Source of the DNA: Echinococcus granulosus
Taxonomy: Eukaryota; Platyhelminthes; Cestoda; Cyclophyllidea; Taeniidae
Length of the DNA stretch: 64,000 bases
Direction of reading: 5' to 3'
Assembly: GCF_000524195.1 (NCBI RefSeq)
Contig: NW_020170396.1
Coordinates: 346,629 to 410,628 of the forward strand
Both the position numbers and the translations under genes were made by a program. Each line of letters begins with the position of its first letter. The stretch's first letter is position 1. Positions 36,716-47,651 of this stretch are shown one piece after another. The notes below the pieces were generated by a model, which was given only the letters and a program-made list of their open reading frames with translations, searched no databases and was not told the origin of the DNA.

Positions 36716-37994
36716 TGTCGAATTCGTGGTTTTCTGTGCGTTTTATTCTCCCAAATTTATCTACAGAGCTGTTTGTTTCTACTCACCACACAGATCCCTC
36801 GTGCCGCATCGCTCTTGTTGTTGTCAGATATGTCATAGAAAATTCAATTGAACCGTTACGATATTCTGTGCCTGTATAGAATCCTTATTTTTTGTCATTG
36901 TAAATACAGCTGGGACTCGCGCTAAGACCTTCTTTTGCATCTTGTTTTTGACTGAGTGTATGGTGTGACAACGTAACTTCTGAGCCTTTGTCTCGCGATG
37001 TGTTCCAAGGAGGTTACACAAAATTGGCGGACTTGCGCACCTGAGTTCTTTAGTTGGTCGTTGATACTTTTTTGCTACAGTTTGGCGGTGCGATCTGTTC
37101 ATCTGGGTAAGGAGGGCTAGGCCCCAGGCATGAGTCCAAAGCATTGCCTTATACGATGTGTGGCCTGTGTTTCGTGGCTGCCTGTTTTGCTGATATTCCT
37201 CCGGTCACGGCCCAGTTTTTAATAAAGTTGTGGAAGAGTTTGTCCTGTTTAAATGTTGCTACTTTTTATGGTGCAGTAGTGTGCGTTGAGTACTAGGGCT
37301 TGCAGCCGAAAGGGATGCAGCCACCGCGGTGCCCAACGAAGACGTTAAGGTAATGGCGACTGGCAGTGCCTCTGTTATTGCTACATTTGAGGGCTAGGGG
37401 ATCGGTAGTATAGGCAACATAGCAGTAGCTACAAGCTATCAGTGTGGATGCCGAAGAGGCCTTATTTTACGGGAATACGCAAAGAACTAAAGTAGGAGCT
37501 TACCACTTGTTTTTTTAGTTGATGTTACGGTTGAGGGCTCAAGCAATGGCGGTAATATCTCCTCACTTTTGTGCAAATTAATTCGCCTAAATTTCTGTTT
37601 TTTTTTTCACCTAAAGGCTCCTAAAATTTAATAGCACGCTTATGATTAAATGCTCGATAGACCTTTTGATTGCTCAGGAAATTCAACCGATTTGAGTCTT
37701 TTGAGTTGGACATTTTTTGTTGCGCAGTTTTGATGAGCTTGGTGCTGTCACGACGATAATGCAGACGCCTCTTTGTCAATATTCCCTAATAGGCGTGGCT
37801 GTGATATCTCGAGATTGCTTACTGGTACCAGCTCTAATTTATTTCACCCATTCAATTACCTTGAAGTGTGGGAATAAAGGGTTTGTTTGTGACTGCGACC
37901 ATTTTGAATGGAGGGGACCTCCACACCCAAACCAAGATCACGTGTGTCCTAATCGATAGCTGGGGGCACGGAGGAGCATTAGCACGGACACGGG
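36716..37994. other. NF-YA 3' region and thioredoxin upstream region
   Basis: Probable 3' UTR of NF-YA followed by about 0.7 kb with no supportable gene. The last 300 bases before the thioredoxin ATG contain overlapping open frames in other frames that look like chance. Confidence 0.4.
37221..37226 (+). terminator. Candidate polyadenylation signal of NF-YA
   Basis: AATAAA lies about 0.5 kb after the NF-YA stop codon and about 0.77 kb before the thioredoxin start codon, a reasonable place for the transcript end. Confidence 0.35.
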
Positions 37995-38336
37995 ATGTCT
38001 GGAGAGCCCTCAACCACTGCCGTGAGACACGTCGACGCGGAGGGCCTGAAACGCGTATTGGGTGACAACCGCCTCGTAGTGATAAATTTTTGTGCGCCAT
38101 GGTGCGGACCCTGTCGTCTGCTGGCGCCCAAAGTGGAGCAACTAGCCAAGCAACATCAAGACATAATCTTTGTTAAGGTGGATATTGACGAGTGCGAGGA
38201 GGTCTCGGCCCAGTACAACGTCTCCGCTCTGCCCACACTCATAGCCGTGCGAAATGGACACATCGTTGGACGCGTGGTTGGAGCCAGCGAGGCGGATCTG
38301 CAGCAAATGGTCAATGCTAATCGCGACCAATGTTAA
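37995..38336 (+). CDS. Thioredoxin, single exon (113 aa)
   Basis: A classical cytosolic-type thioredoxin that reduces protein disulfides, recycled by a thioredoxin or thioredoxin-glutathione reductase. The active site is APWCGPCR, with Cys37 and Cys40. The cis-proline is Pro80 in SALPT, and the usual FVKVDIDE and GRVVGA strands follow. There is no signal peptide, the length is normal, and no intron is needed. Odd points: the buried acidic residue before the active site (Asp in VDF of most thioredoxins) is Asn31 here (VINFCAPWCGPC), and the last residue is an extra Cys. It could be the main cytosolic form or an intronless paralogue arising from a processed copy. Confidence 0.93.
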   Translation: MSGEPSTTAVRHVDAEGLKRVLGDNRLVVINFCAPWCGPCRLLAPKVEQLAKQHQDIIFVKVDIDECEEVSAQYNVSALPTLIAVRNGHIVGRVVGASEADLQQMVNANRDQC

Positions 38337-41300
38337 GTCATCATAGATGCGTGTTTTTATTCCCACCCAGTCTGCTTGGTTTAGCATCCATTAATTTTTA
38401 AATATAAGTTAGTTTGATTTTGTCTAAATTTTGGGAATTTTCCCTCTACGCACATGGCGATAAATGCTGGAAAAGTGAAACAGTAGTTTATTCCAAGTAC
38501 CCCATCTGGAGTCACTTTTAGAGCCAACGATTAAGGCGTGGTTGAAACTCGCTGATTTTGATTAAGTATACTAGTCCTCCACCGACTTCCAAAATAGGGC
38601 TTTTCTCATAGGTGCAATCATTTTTGATACATGTTTTGAAATAGCTTAATGGAGTAACTTGGTTGTGTCCATGATGAACACCCTAGAATCACGCTTGAAT
38701 TAGCCAAAAACAGGTTTCAGAAGTCATGCAAACGACTGACTTATAAATTTGACTATTCACACGAGAAGCTGGTAGAATTCGATTTTGATCTTTGGAATTC
38801 ATGCAAGTTATAGCGACTGTTGTGTAGCGCCCTCAGACTTCCCTGAAGATGAATGAGGATATAACACTCGGGCAGAGCATATATTGCTAACTTGCAGAAG
38901 GCCTGGATGGCTACTGGCATGGTCCGGAGGTAATGCCGCTCAAAAAAAGTACAATAGGGGGGTTCCTAAGTGCCCTCGAAACCAAAACGAAGGGGTAAAC
39001 AAAGTTCTGAGTAACCCTCTCCTCTCTTGTGCATTGCCCCCGCGCTCCCCTTGGTTAACCTCCTGTGTCGACCATCACAGCGTAGGCGGTGCTCTAAGGA
39101 AAACCCCCACCAGCCAACTTCGTCAGTCATTGAATCTGTTTGTAACTGGGATATCTGACCGCGGCGTCACTGATCCCTCCTGGCAACTTTACTGGATCTG
39201 GAATTTCGTCCTATGTGGGAATTGTATTGGGAGACAGGCGAATGTGCTGGCCGTCTCGTATGTCCATCGCCAGAAGTCAGAACTGACCCCGAAGCAGAGT
39301 CATTCAATCAGGAACGGGGTTTAAGGTAGTTTAGTCGGGACAAAGTGTTGCGTTCATTCCTCCTTGCTACTTTGTTCTAACTTCAGTGCCGCCTTGCTGT
39401 TTCTATTCAGAAAGTGGAGTGGTAAAGGAGGTGTTGCATGTTCACTCCGTAGGAATTCCCATATAGGTACCGTAGACATCACCGTGATAAGCTTGTCCAG
39501 GTGATTCACGGCCGCAGTGAGTGTAGCTTCAGTTGTTAACGTCATTCCTGTAGAACACCGGGTTGGAGTAGTTGCCGAAGGGTGACGTCATTTCCAATCC
39601 TTCTGCTGGGGGGTCGTCACAGGTCCTCCTTCGCAACAAATGCCCTTCCCAATCACCAGGTTTGGCATTCAGCAATGGAAGTCAGAGTGGTTGACCTTTG
39701 GGATCGGGTTTGCTTTCCGCTGCCACAAATGTAGCGCTCCAAGGCGATCGAATACCTACTGCTCAGACCGATTATGCACTGTCGACGTATAGGTGGCCAT
39801 GCCACCCAGCGAAAGTACAGAAGCAGTCTTAAATGGCCCGTTACCAAAACCAAGAGGTAAACAATCATTGTAATACAGTTTACTATTTCCCTTTCGAATT
39901 CTAGCAACTATCATTCGCGCATAAAGATCGTCCGCACCCTATCAACCAAGTAATGGGATATACTTTAAAAGTTCCAAAGTTCGGTATGTAAACGAAAATA
40001 AAGGGTTCTGCTCCAACGTTCCCATAGCCACCAATCATTGTTAGCAAGAAAGATTGAGAAGTGACAGTTCAAATCACCCATGCCTTTATGGTCCCCCTTT
40101 GCTCCTCATTTAGAGTTTTTTTAAACAGACTAATATTTTTGGTTTTGTGATGGTTATCGTGTGATAGTCACTTATTACTGATAAAGTTGACTACTCATAA
40201 ACAAAATCGAAGTCTTGGGCTAAAATTCCTGTTTGTGTGCAAAAATACTCCCCTCATGCTGAAGAGTAAATTATTTATATCACAACAATATTCTGCGCAC
40301 ATAACTGGCGTAGTTGCGTAATACACAACTGTCTCATGGCTTTCAGTGAATTCCAGTTCACATCACTATCGGTGGCAATCTCTCATCGACATGCTTGGTA
40401 TCCTCGCGATCTACTGCGTTATTTTATGGTCCGCCGACTACCATGAAACCGGTGCGACTCGTAAATGTTGAAGCATACAAGTGAATGACAGCACATACAG
40501 AGAAAAGCGAGTATCCTGAGACGCGCACAATTGACACTCCTTTGCCAATGGAAGGTGAATGTCGATTTAATCAGCACATTGTCATGGCAAAAAGTCCAAC
40601 TTGGAAGGCGAGAGCAGGTGCACATCACCTCCCCTGCCTGGGTGTTGTTTATTGCGTGACCCGCCTAGTGACTCACGTCTAGCAATTGGTCAGCGGTGAA
40701 CCACATCTGCCCTGCCCTCAGTCCGTTTCCTCGTCGCGAAGCCAACGCCTCAGAAAGGGCGAAGGCAGTTACGCATGCGTCTTTTGCCATCGTAATCTCG
40801 CCAAAAAAAACTAGGTTGCAGTGGCAAAGGCATTCACTTCCTGTTAAACTTGCGCAGATTGCGCTCGAGACTACAATGTGAGCACAGGCGTAATCTTATT
40901 AAAGTGAAACCAAGTATTGTAAACGTTACTTTACTTCTTCAAGCCAGTTACGTGGGCGTTAATGGTTGATCAAGCTGGGTGCAGATTGCATGATCCTCTT
41001 TTCTCACGCTGAATATTCACGTGACCTCAGGCGCGGTCGTCATACCCGACATTGCACCTCTACCTCGCATGTAATGCCCCAAGGCGTGGGAAAAAATCTG
41101 GTCTTCATATTATAGAGACATTTAATGTAATTACATGTTGATTTGTAAGATTCCACAGTGCCACGCAACTCCGTCACAGACATTGTCTCATTTGGCTCAT
41201 CGGGCAACAGAAGCCACAAAATTTCACCCACATCTATTGTCTGGCTAAAAATAAATTCCCTCCAACCCCTGATTAGTGATGCCAGCGACAGTGGTAGATC

Positions 41301-44300
41301 CATGGCTTCTAATTGTCGTTCGGAATCCCTCTTCATTATTAATCATAATTTTTCCAAACGAAAACGATGGACAAGGTAGTAATAAGCCTATTATGACATT
41401 CAAGTTGCCCCTAAAGTCTTATTGGTTTAAGTAAATTTATTATGGCAGATTTTACAACTGACATGGAGGTCATAACTTCTTAAACTTTATTATTACAAAT
41501 GCCACCATGGTGTCATGCCCTACTCACTTCCGATTGATTTGTTTTCATTGGTTAGAACGGCACAGGACAGGACAGGAATGCTATCGCGGACATGCCCTTT
41601 GCCACAACAATAGCAGTGGCACTGCATCTCTCAGGTTATCTGTCGGGTAAATCGTTGTGCAAATCACCGTAATTTGTCACATTGTTAAAAGTAGCTTGTT
41701 TTGAGGGGATAGCCTAGAATTAACTACTGCAAGTAATATTTGTTACAGTAGAACCCACCATCCTTTTAATGCAACCATACGTGACTGCGATTGCACTACT
41801 CACGTTTCCAGTCTCTCTTTACCGCTATAAAAGCGTAATTGATAGATTCCTGACACTTCAGAGAGAATTTCAGCGCTAGAACGACTGCGGAGTGGCTGGA
41901 TATGTCCAATACCTGCGACAAGTCATCGAATCACTGTATTAGCTTTCATCTTCTGGGCTTCACATGACGTGAGGTTTTCAAAGGAAGCTTGAATTGATTT
42001 GTGCAAATAAATAACATAAAAAGACGGGAACCCTAAAGACCCAAAACAGAAGACCCAAAAAACACCTGGTGGATCTCTCTCGCACATCCAATGGATGCAG
42101 AGGCGTGACCTTGGGTGGGGAGGTCAAAGGTGGCATAAAATAAGATATCTGTCTGTAGTTCAGCCGAAGCAGTAAAGATCCAGCAATATTCGATGATCTT
42201 GTAACAATCTGGGTGAAACCAAGTAAGAAAAAAAAAGGGTAGAAAGAAGTAACAATCATAATAAATATACATCCTTGCACCACTCGCTTCAAACAGATTC
42301 TGCAGAGTACAGAGATCGATGCATTATTTTTAATTGTGGTGCATTGCACAGTCCTCAAAACTTCTCTTTCCTCTAATCACATATCCCAGTGAAATCTGCC
42401 TATAAAGATTGGAAACAATTTGTCACAAAGTCTTCGTCGATCAAAAGTGTTGAGACTAATTTTAAAAGCACTAAGCGAACTATGCCTACAATCAAGGCCG
42501 GTTTTGCCCGCATGTAGCGCTACAATCCTTCCCTGAGAAATAACATGGCATACCAGCCTGAAAGAATGTCCCGAGTTAATGTACAGAAGGATCACAGGAC
42601 TATATACTTGAAGAGGATGATGACAGAACGGTGGAGATGAGGTAACCGAGCACTTAAATGGAAAACAGGAGAAAACAAATCCTATTTTGCTAAATGCTTC
42701 CTCATTTTGAGCATCATCTCGAACGCTCTCCGTAACCATCATTCTGCTTCTAGTGAATCGTAGTCCACCACGCGTCAGAAATGAAGGCCGTACGATGGAT
42801 ACTCCTTAATTCATTGAGAAACCATCGGGTCCTGTGTTAGAGTGGACGATATTCTACAGCGACCATATCCCGTATCAAGCATACCTCCTATGAGCATTTG
42901 TCTTAAGGTCAAATGAGGGAGGAAGGACCACGCCCTCATGTCATGGCCATTAGTAGCTCGGCCTACAGCAAACTTTCGATAGGCTACTGGCCGTTATGCA
43001 GGACCGGAAATTAAGACTGTTGTCAAAGGTCACTGCGATGCCCCTATCTCTGCTCCTGTGAGTTGCTACAAGCTCACCCATCTTCAGCCCCCTGTAACGT
43101 TAATTTTGAACATCACTGGTCGGCAACATCAAGATTGTTGCTCCTTGTTAATTGAACACTTTTACACCTTTCACAAAGGCAGCTCCCTAGTCCTACTTGA
43201 AGACGGCATAAGATGTACGTGTTTGAAGTAAACTTAGCCCGGAATGTACAAGGCAGCTAATGAGCTATTAAGGCTCCGCGTAGTTAAATGAATATCGCCC
43301 TAATATAGACATTCTAATGTTGTCTTCTTGTTGTTCTAGACATTGTTGGGATCACTGACATTAAATTATTAAAAAGGAATCATTTGAGCGATACGCACCT
43401 CTTGGGAGGCCTAACTCATCCCAGTTACTTTCGCACACAAGAAGGAGGCTAGGCCGAGGGAAAGCGATGCGAGTGTGAAAAGAGGCGAAAGTACTTAGGC
43501 GAGTCACGCTGCCACCTCTCTGCGTGTCACACCGCGTTCCTCTCCCGCATCGATTAGTGCCTCTGGGAAGGCATTTTCTAGCATCCACGCTCCTTGCCGG
43601 CGAGCGTTAAAGGCCAACCAGGCACAAAAATGATGCTATTGTGGCGGTTAGGCACGCAGAAGCGAGTGGGAAACGTGTCCTTTCACTGATTATCCATGTG
43701 TATGGCAAGAGCCAGTCCAGTTCACACACTGTCAATCAGAATGTGTAGACGAAATTTGGAATGAGGGAAGGTTCACGTAAACGGCAAATCAGCAGACATC
43801 TACAGGTGATGAGCCATAGCCTTGGTAAGACATCCGGCTGGGGTAGGTGTTTTAAAGGCAATCCTGGCCGTGGCATTTACTACACTGAGCAGTCACTCCC
43901 GTGAACATTCACTCAGCACATGTAAAACTGCCTGGTCAAATCAAGTCAACTTCCAGCCTTGGTGAATCTTGTCTAGTACCAGTCAAACACTGGTACAAGT
44001 TTATCAACGTAGCAGTGGGGAGATCATGCGGAAAAGCCTGCCTTCTTCCCTCGCCGACTTTTGTCCCTGTAGTACGTCAGAACTTCACCCGGGAAGTGCT
44101 GAAGCCCGGACATGCAAGCGAGAAACCACACTGCAGCGTCCCATGCCAGCTTCCAAGTGCAAAGCAAGACCTATTACGGGCGCGCAGAAAGACCGAGCCG
44201 TCGTATTGCCACGGCAGCGGCAAAAACCACAGTGGCTAAAGAGGACCGTGCTTACTCGAATCGGCCCGCCAAAACTGAACAACATACAAGCAACAATTCA

Positions 44301-45041
44301 CCATCTTCCGCCTTGAAAATACCTTCCAGTTGTAATCCCACTGATCCCTCGCCCCCTCGCAACAAGAAAAAGTTGAGATTTTACGTCATTTGCTCTTTTT
44401 AGCACACGCAGATAAATTTCGAAATCAAAAATGCCTTAGAGGTGTGCTTTTGCACGTGTTTGTGCTGTTATGATATGATGATGATTAATAAGAAAAGGAC
44501 CTGTTTCAAGAGTATGTACAGAGGGGCGCGCAATGTCAAAGTGCTGGCGATAATAATATTATCAATACCAAGAGGGAAACCACACGGCCACAAAAGGATA
44601 AGATGTCGAGAGAGTGGAAGAAGCAAAAATATACAGATTATGTCAATACGAAGGACTATATAAAAGTACATATGTTTAGATTACGAAGACGTGGAATAGG
44701 GCGTGCGGGGGACGTGGTGAGGCGGCTCTGTTGGTTGGGCTTATGACTCGAGCATGGATGTGTATGTACACAAAAGACAAGTGCAATGCGGCTGATTGTC
44801 AGAAGACGTCAGGGTGTATGTCATACTTGATTGTATACAATTTTGTGCACGCGTGGGCATGGACGCATCTTGAGAGATCACATGAGGAGACAAATGCATG
44901 GGTGAGTAGATAGGTGCATGTTAGAAATTTCGGATGGGATGTGACGTAGAGGTGCTAGGGATGGACGAGTAGCAGCATAAGAAATCTGTAAATCAGAATA
45001 AAATCTCAGCGGGGAGAAGAGGAGAAAGGAAGGATGTGAAA
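38337..45041. other. Intergenic region between thioredoxin and the CTDSPL2-like gene
   Basis: Nearly 7 kb without a supportable gene apart from the repeat at 38819-39010. Several open frames of 60-145 codons exist on both strands (for example 41040-41336 minus and 43901-44400 plus) but match no family I know and lack paired splice signals. The stretch 43990-44400 is open in more than one frame, which suggests compositional bias. Confidence 0.4.
38819..39010. repeat. Short LTR- or MITE-like element, copy 2 (partial)
   Basis: It shares ordered blocks with 23588-23772: the TGTTG-start followed by a CCTCAGAC-type segment, ATAACACTCGGG, GGCTACTGGCATGG, TGCCGC and CAAAACGAAGG. Similarity fades after about 39000, and the right inverted end found in copy 1 is not visible. 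An overlapping open frame (38884-39324) is unrecognised and looks like chance. Confidence 0.4.
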
Positions 45042-47648
45042 CTAATCCGTGACCCCTTCAACTTGCTCAAATCGCCCTCTCCAGGCCTCGCTCCTACTTC
45101 CATTCGATGGGTCTGCCACCTGAACCTTTGGTTCCTCCTTGTCAACTTCTGCAAGATCGATTACTCCCTCGTCTTCACACTCGCACTCAGGCTCGGCCAC
45201 CTCCATGTGCTCATCGCAGGGGTAGGTAGTGCCAGCGGTGGAGGAAAAACATTGAAGAGGTGGCTGAGGAGGCTCCTTCGCAAATACCTTTGATTGCAGC
45301 CGAAATTGGCTATCCACGATAGGCCTTACATCAGACTAAAAATTGAGGACGAACTGGGGGTAAAAAGGAATTAATGTTACCAGGTCAACAACAATCCAAA
45401 CAATCTTGTACCAAAGGGATATTTTCTGCATCAATGAGCAGATAACAACCCAATACGCCAATAGAGAATTTATTGTCTGCACTTCAATTTCAATTTTTGG
45501 GAGCGTGAACAACTCATTATTAACTGGGACTTGAGTACACCAAAAAATTTTTTTAACAAAATATGCAATAGTCCAAACTAACCAATTTCGCAAGACGTTC
45601 GAGGAAGGGAATCAATTTCATTAGTTCGTTATCCTCCTGGTCAGTAAACCAGCTTTCAATAGGTATCCCGTTGCTTAGCTGAAAAAAGGATGATCAAATG
45701 TGGTGCGTTTATTTGTCTGCGATAACAATGATTACTATAAGCAAGATACGAAGAAAATAGCAGGACACACTGTCTTGCCTGATAGCCAAAGGCTTGGGGG
45801 GAGTTGTCAATTATGACGGTTTTAGTTAAGTCCCTTCCTAACACACGCAGGTCCTTTACGTAGTTTCCATTGACAAAAATACAGTTTTCCCGAAACAGTC
45901 GGTGTCTGGAGAAAAAGATGACATAAAAGTTTATTGAAATAATGGAGTACACATAATTTTCACCTTTATCACTTACCTAATCCACTGTTTCTTGGGGTCC
46001 AGGAGGTTGACAAGTCTATCTGCGTAAACCTTGGTGCTCGCGGTAAAAAGGACAACCTCGTATAGTTCCGACACTCTTTCAAGGAAATGAAAGAGATGTG
46101 GCCTTACACGCACGTATACCTATATGAAGAAAGCGTTAAAAGGCGGAAGAAATGGAGAATTAATATTTGAGGAAAAGACCCACCATGTAAACGACACCCT
46201 GAAAAACGACCTGAAAGACAAACTGAGCGTCTACAAGGGGTTCGAGGCTGCAGTGCACCAGTGTCTCATCTAGATCGAGAACCAGACAGTGCTCCGGACA
46301 CGACCGTGTCCGCTTTGGCAGAGCCGGTGGATAGGCGAAGAGCTCGTCCGACACCGGAGGGAGTGTCCGAATAAAAGCGAATCTAGAGGGAGAAAAAGCA
46401 GTAAATCAACATATGGCTTTCTTGCCAAGGTTTTAGTCGTCGACTACTTCGGTTCAGACATTAATATTTGATTTAGAAACAAAAAATATGACTATAATTT
46501 GTTAGATAGCCATAGGGAAAAACTATGATTAACAGGGGAGGGGGGGGGGGTGAAGGTAACAAACTATTCGAATAAAGCCAAGATAAACACTAATGACGAC
46601 GCAGACTTACGGCCGGGAGAATCGCGCTGAAACCAAGGTATACGATTGAGAAAAATGATAGACTTTTAAACTAAATGAGTTGTTCCGGTAGCAACTCACA
46701 AATGTCCCACAATTCAGAGGCGTGAAATACCATTTACAAAAGCGGAGATAAACGTATCACCTACGGGTCTACTTCACACAGTTCACCGGCATCAGGCTCA
46801 TATTCTTCGGCTGATGGTACAGCAGACGGCTGTGGCTCCTCCATAGTCTCTACTTCAGACTGGGCAATCTCCATTATTTCTAGTGATTCGTCTTCCTCAA
46901 CTTCAGCATCGCCCTTAGTTTCACACCCACTAACGCTAGTGGGGAGAAGGGAGGAGATGGAGGAGGAGGCGGTGGAGTTATCAGCAGAAGGATCGCTAAG
47001 CCAAGCACCTTCGTCGACATGGGAGGGGTCAGAAAGCTTTTTGTCATCCGATTCGGCATCGTCGCAGCGGACGGATGATTGCCAGATATGCACTGCAGTA
47101 GTCGGGGTAGCGTGGGTTATGAAGGGAGTAGAGGAGGACTTGGGCTGGAGATTAGATTTGGGCGTTGAAGAGTTTTTTGGTTGAGAAATACGAGAGACCT
47201 TTCGGCAACGGTAGCGACATTTCCGACAACTCGGCTGGGTCATACCAGAGAGCCGTTGTGATTTGTGACAGGCCCGAGTGATCGATACAATCTAGATAGC
47301 GGTAAACGCGTCAGTAAGAGAAGCCAGAGAGGAAACCTGGATTAGAGCTAGGAGCAAACCTTCATTTTGGTGCGCTTGAGATTATTCCGGTTCAATTCGA
47401 TCAGGTGTGAGTTTGGCTCTGAAGAAGGGAAAACAAAGTCGGTTAACTAAACATGAAATTGAAGTAAAAACGACCGCCGTACCTTGAGCGTTTGATTTAA
47501 GCCGAGATTTAGTGAACACATCACCCCTGGAATTTTCCGAGACAGGTAATTCATAGATTGGAGAAAATATCTGCCCAGAAATTTTTCGCCGAGTCCGACG
47601 AGGAGATGAGCAAGCAACTATGGGTTTTCTCGATAGCACTGGTGACAT
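45042..47648 (-). CDS. CTDSPL2: CTD small phosphatase-like protein 2 (FCP/SCP family), nine exons, about 534 aa
   Basis: Minus-strand exons: 47648-47483, 47418-47360, 47291-46787, 46626-46611, 46382-46184, 46119-45977, 45905-45779, 45678-45583, 45335-45042. They sum to 1605 nt in one frame. FCP/SCP phosphatases are HAD-type Ser/Thr phosphatases that act on RNA polymerase II CTD or SMAD-type substrates. The DxDxT catalytic motif is at residues 285-289 ([15 protein letters not shown]). It is followed by [36 protein letters not shown], the HRLFREN block, then [20 protein letters not shown] and [11 protein letters not shown], all as in CTDSPL2. The N-terminal part (IFSPIYELP, then a long acidic Ser-rich exon with a Cys/Arg cluster) is diverged. 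Intron 45778-45679 starts with GC, and exon 4 is only 16 nt. The C terminus extends about 80 residues past the usual family end and is acidic and Cys-containing. Confidence 0.9.
46540..46553. repeat. Poly-G tract in a CTDSPL2 intron
   Basis: A run of about ten consecutive G residues (C on the coding strand), preceded by GGGGA, lies in the 228-nt intron between the 16-nt exon and the catalytic exon. On the transcript it is a C-rich tract. It could affect splicing or may simply be a slippage-prone homopolymer. Confidence 0.6.
46611..46626 (-). other. CTDSPL2: 16-nt micro-exon of the CTDSPL2-like gene
   Basis: On the minus strand the acceptor TTGGTTTCAG and donor GTAAGT bracket sixteen bases. 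They bridge a phase-1 end (46787) and a phase-2 start (46382), giving RFSRP just before [10 protein letters not shown]. Without it the two flanking exons do not join in frame, so it should be constitutive. Confidence 0.65.
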
Positions 47649-47651
47649 CAC

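Noticed and set aside
38884..39324. 146-codon open frame
   Set aside because: It overlaps the dispersed repeat copy at 38819-39010 and its translation is not protein-like.
41040..41336. 98-codon minus-strand open frame with a protein-like middle
   Set aside because: No splice partners, no recognisable family, and the second half is not protein-like. Kept out for lack of support.
43901..44402. Overlapping open frames of about 100-115 codons
   Set aside because: Open in more than one frame at once, with no domain and no conserved-looking motif; best explained by base composition.
46672..46755. Alternative CTDSPL2 exon ending at GTGAGT near 46698 with an ELWDI peptide
   Set aside because: No AG acceptor precedes it and the phase does not fit exon 46382-46184. 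The 16-nt exon at 46611-46626 has both canonical sites and fits.
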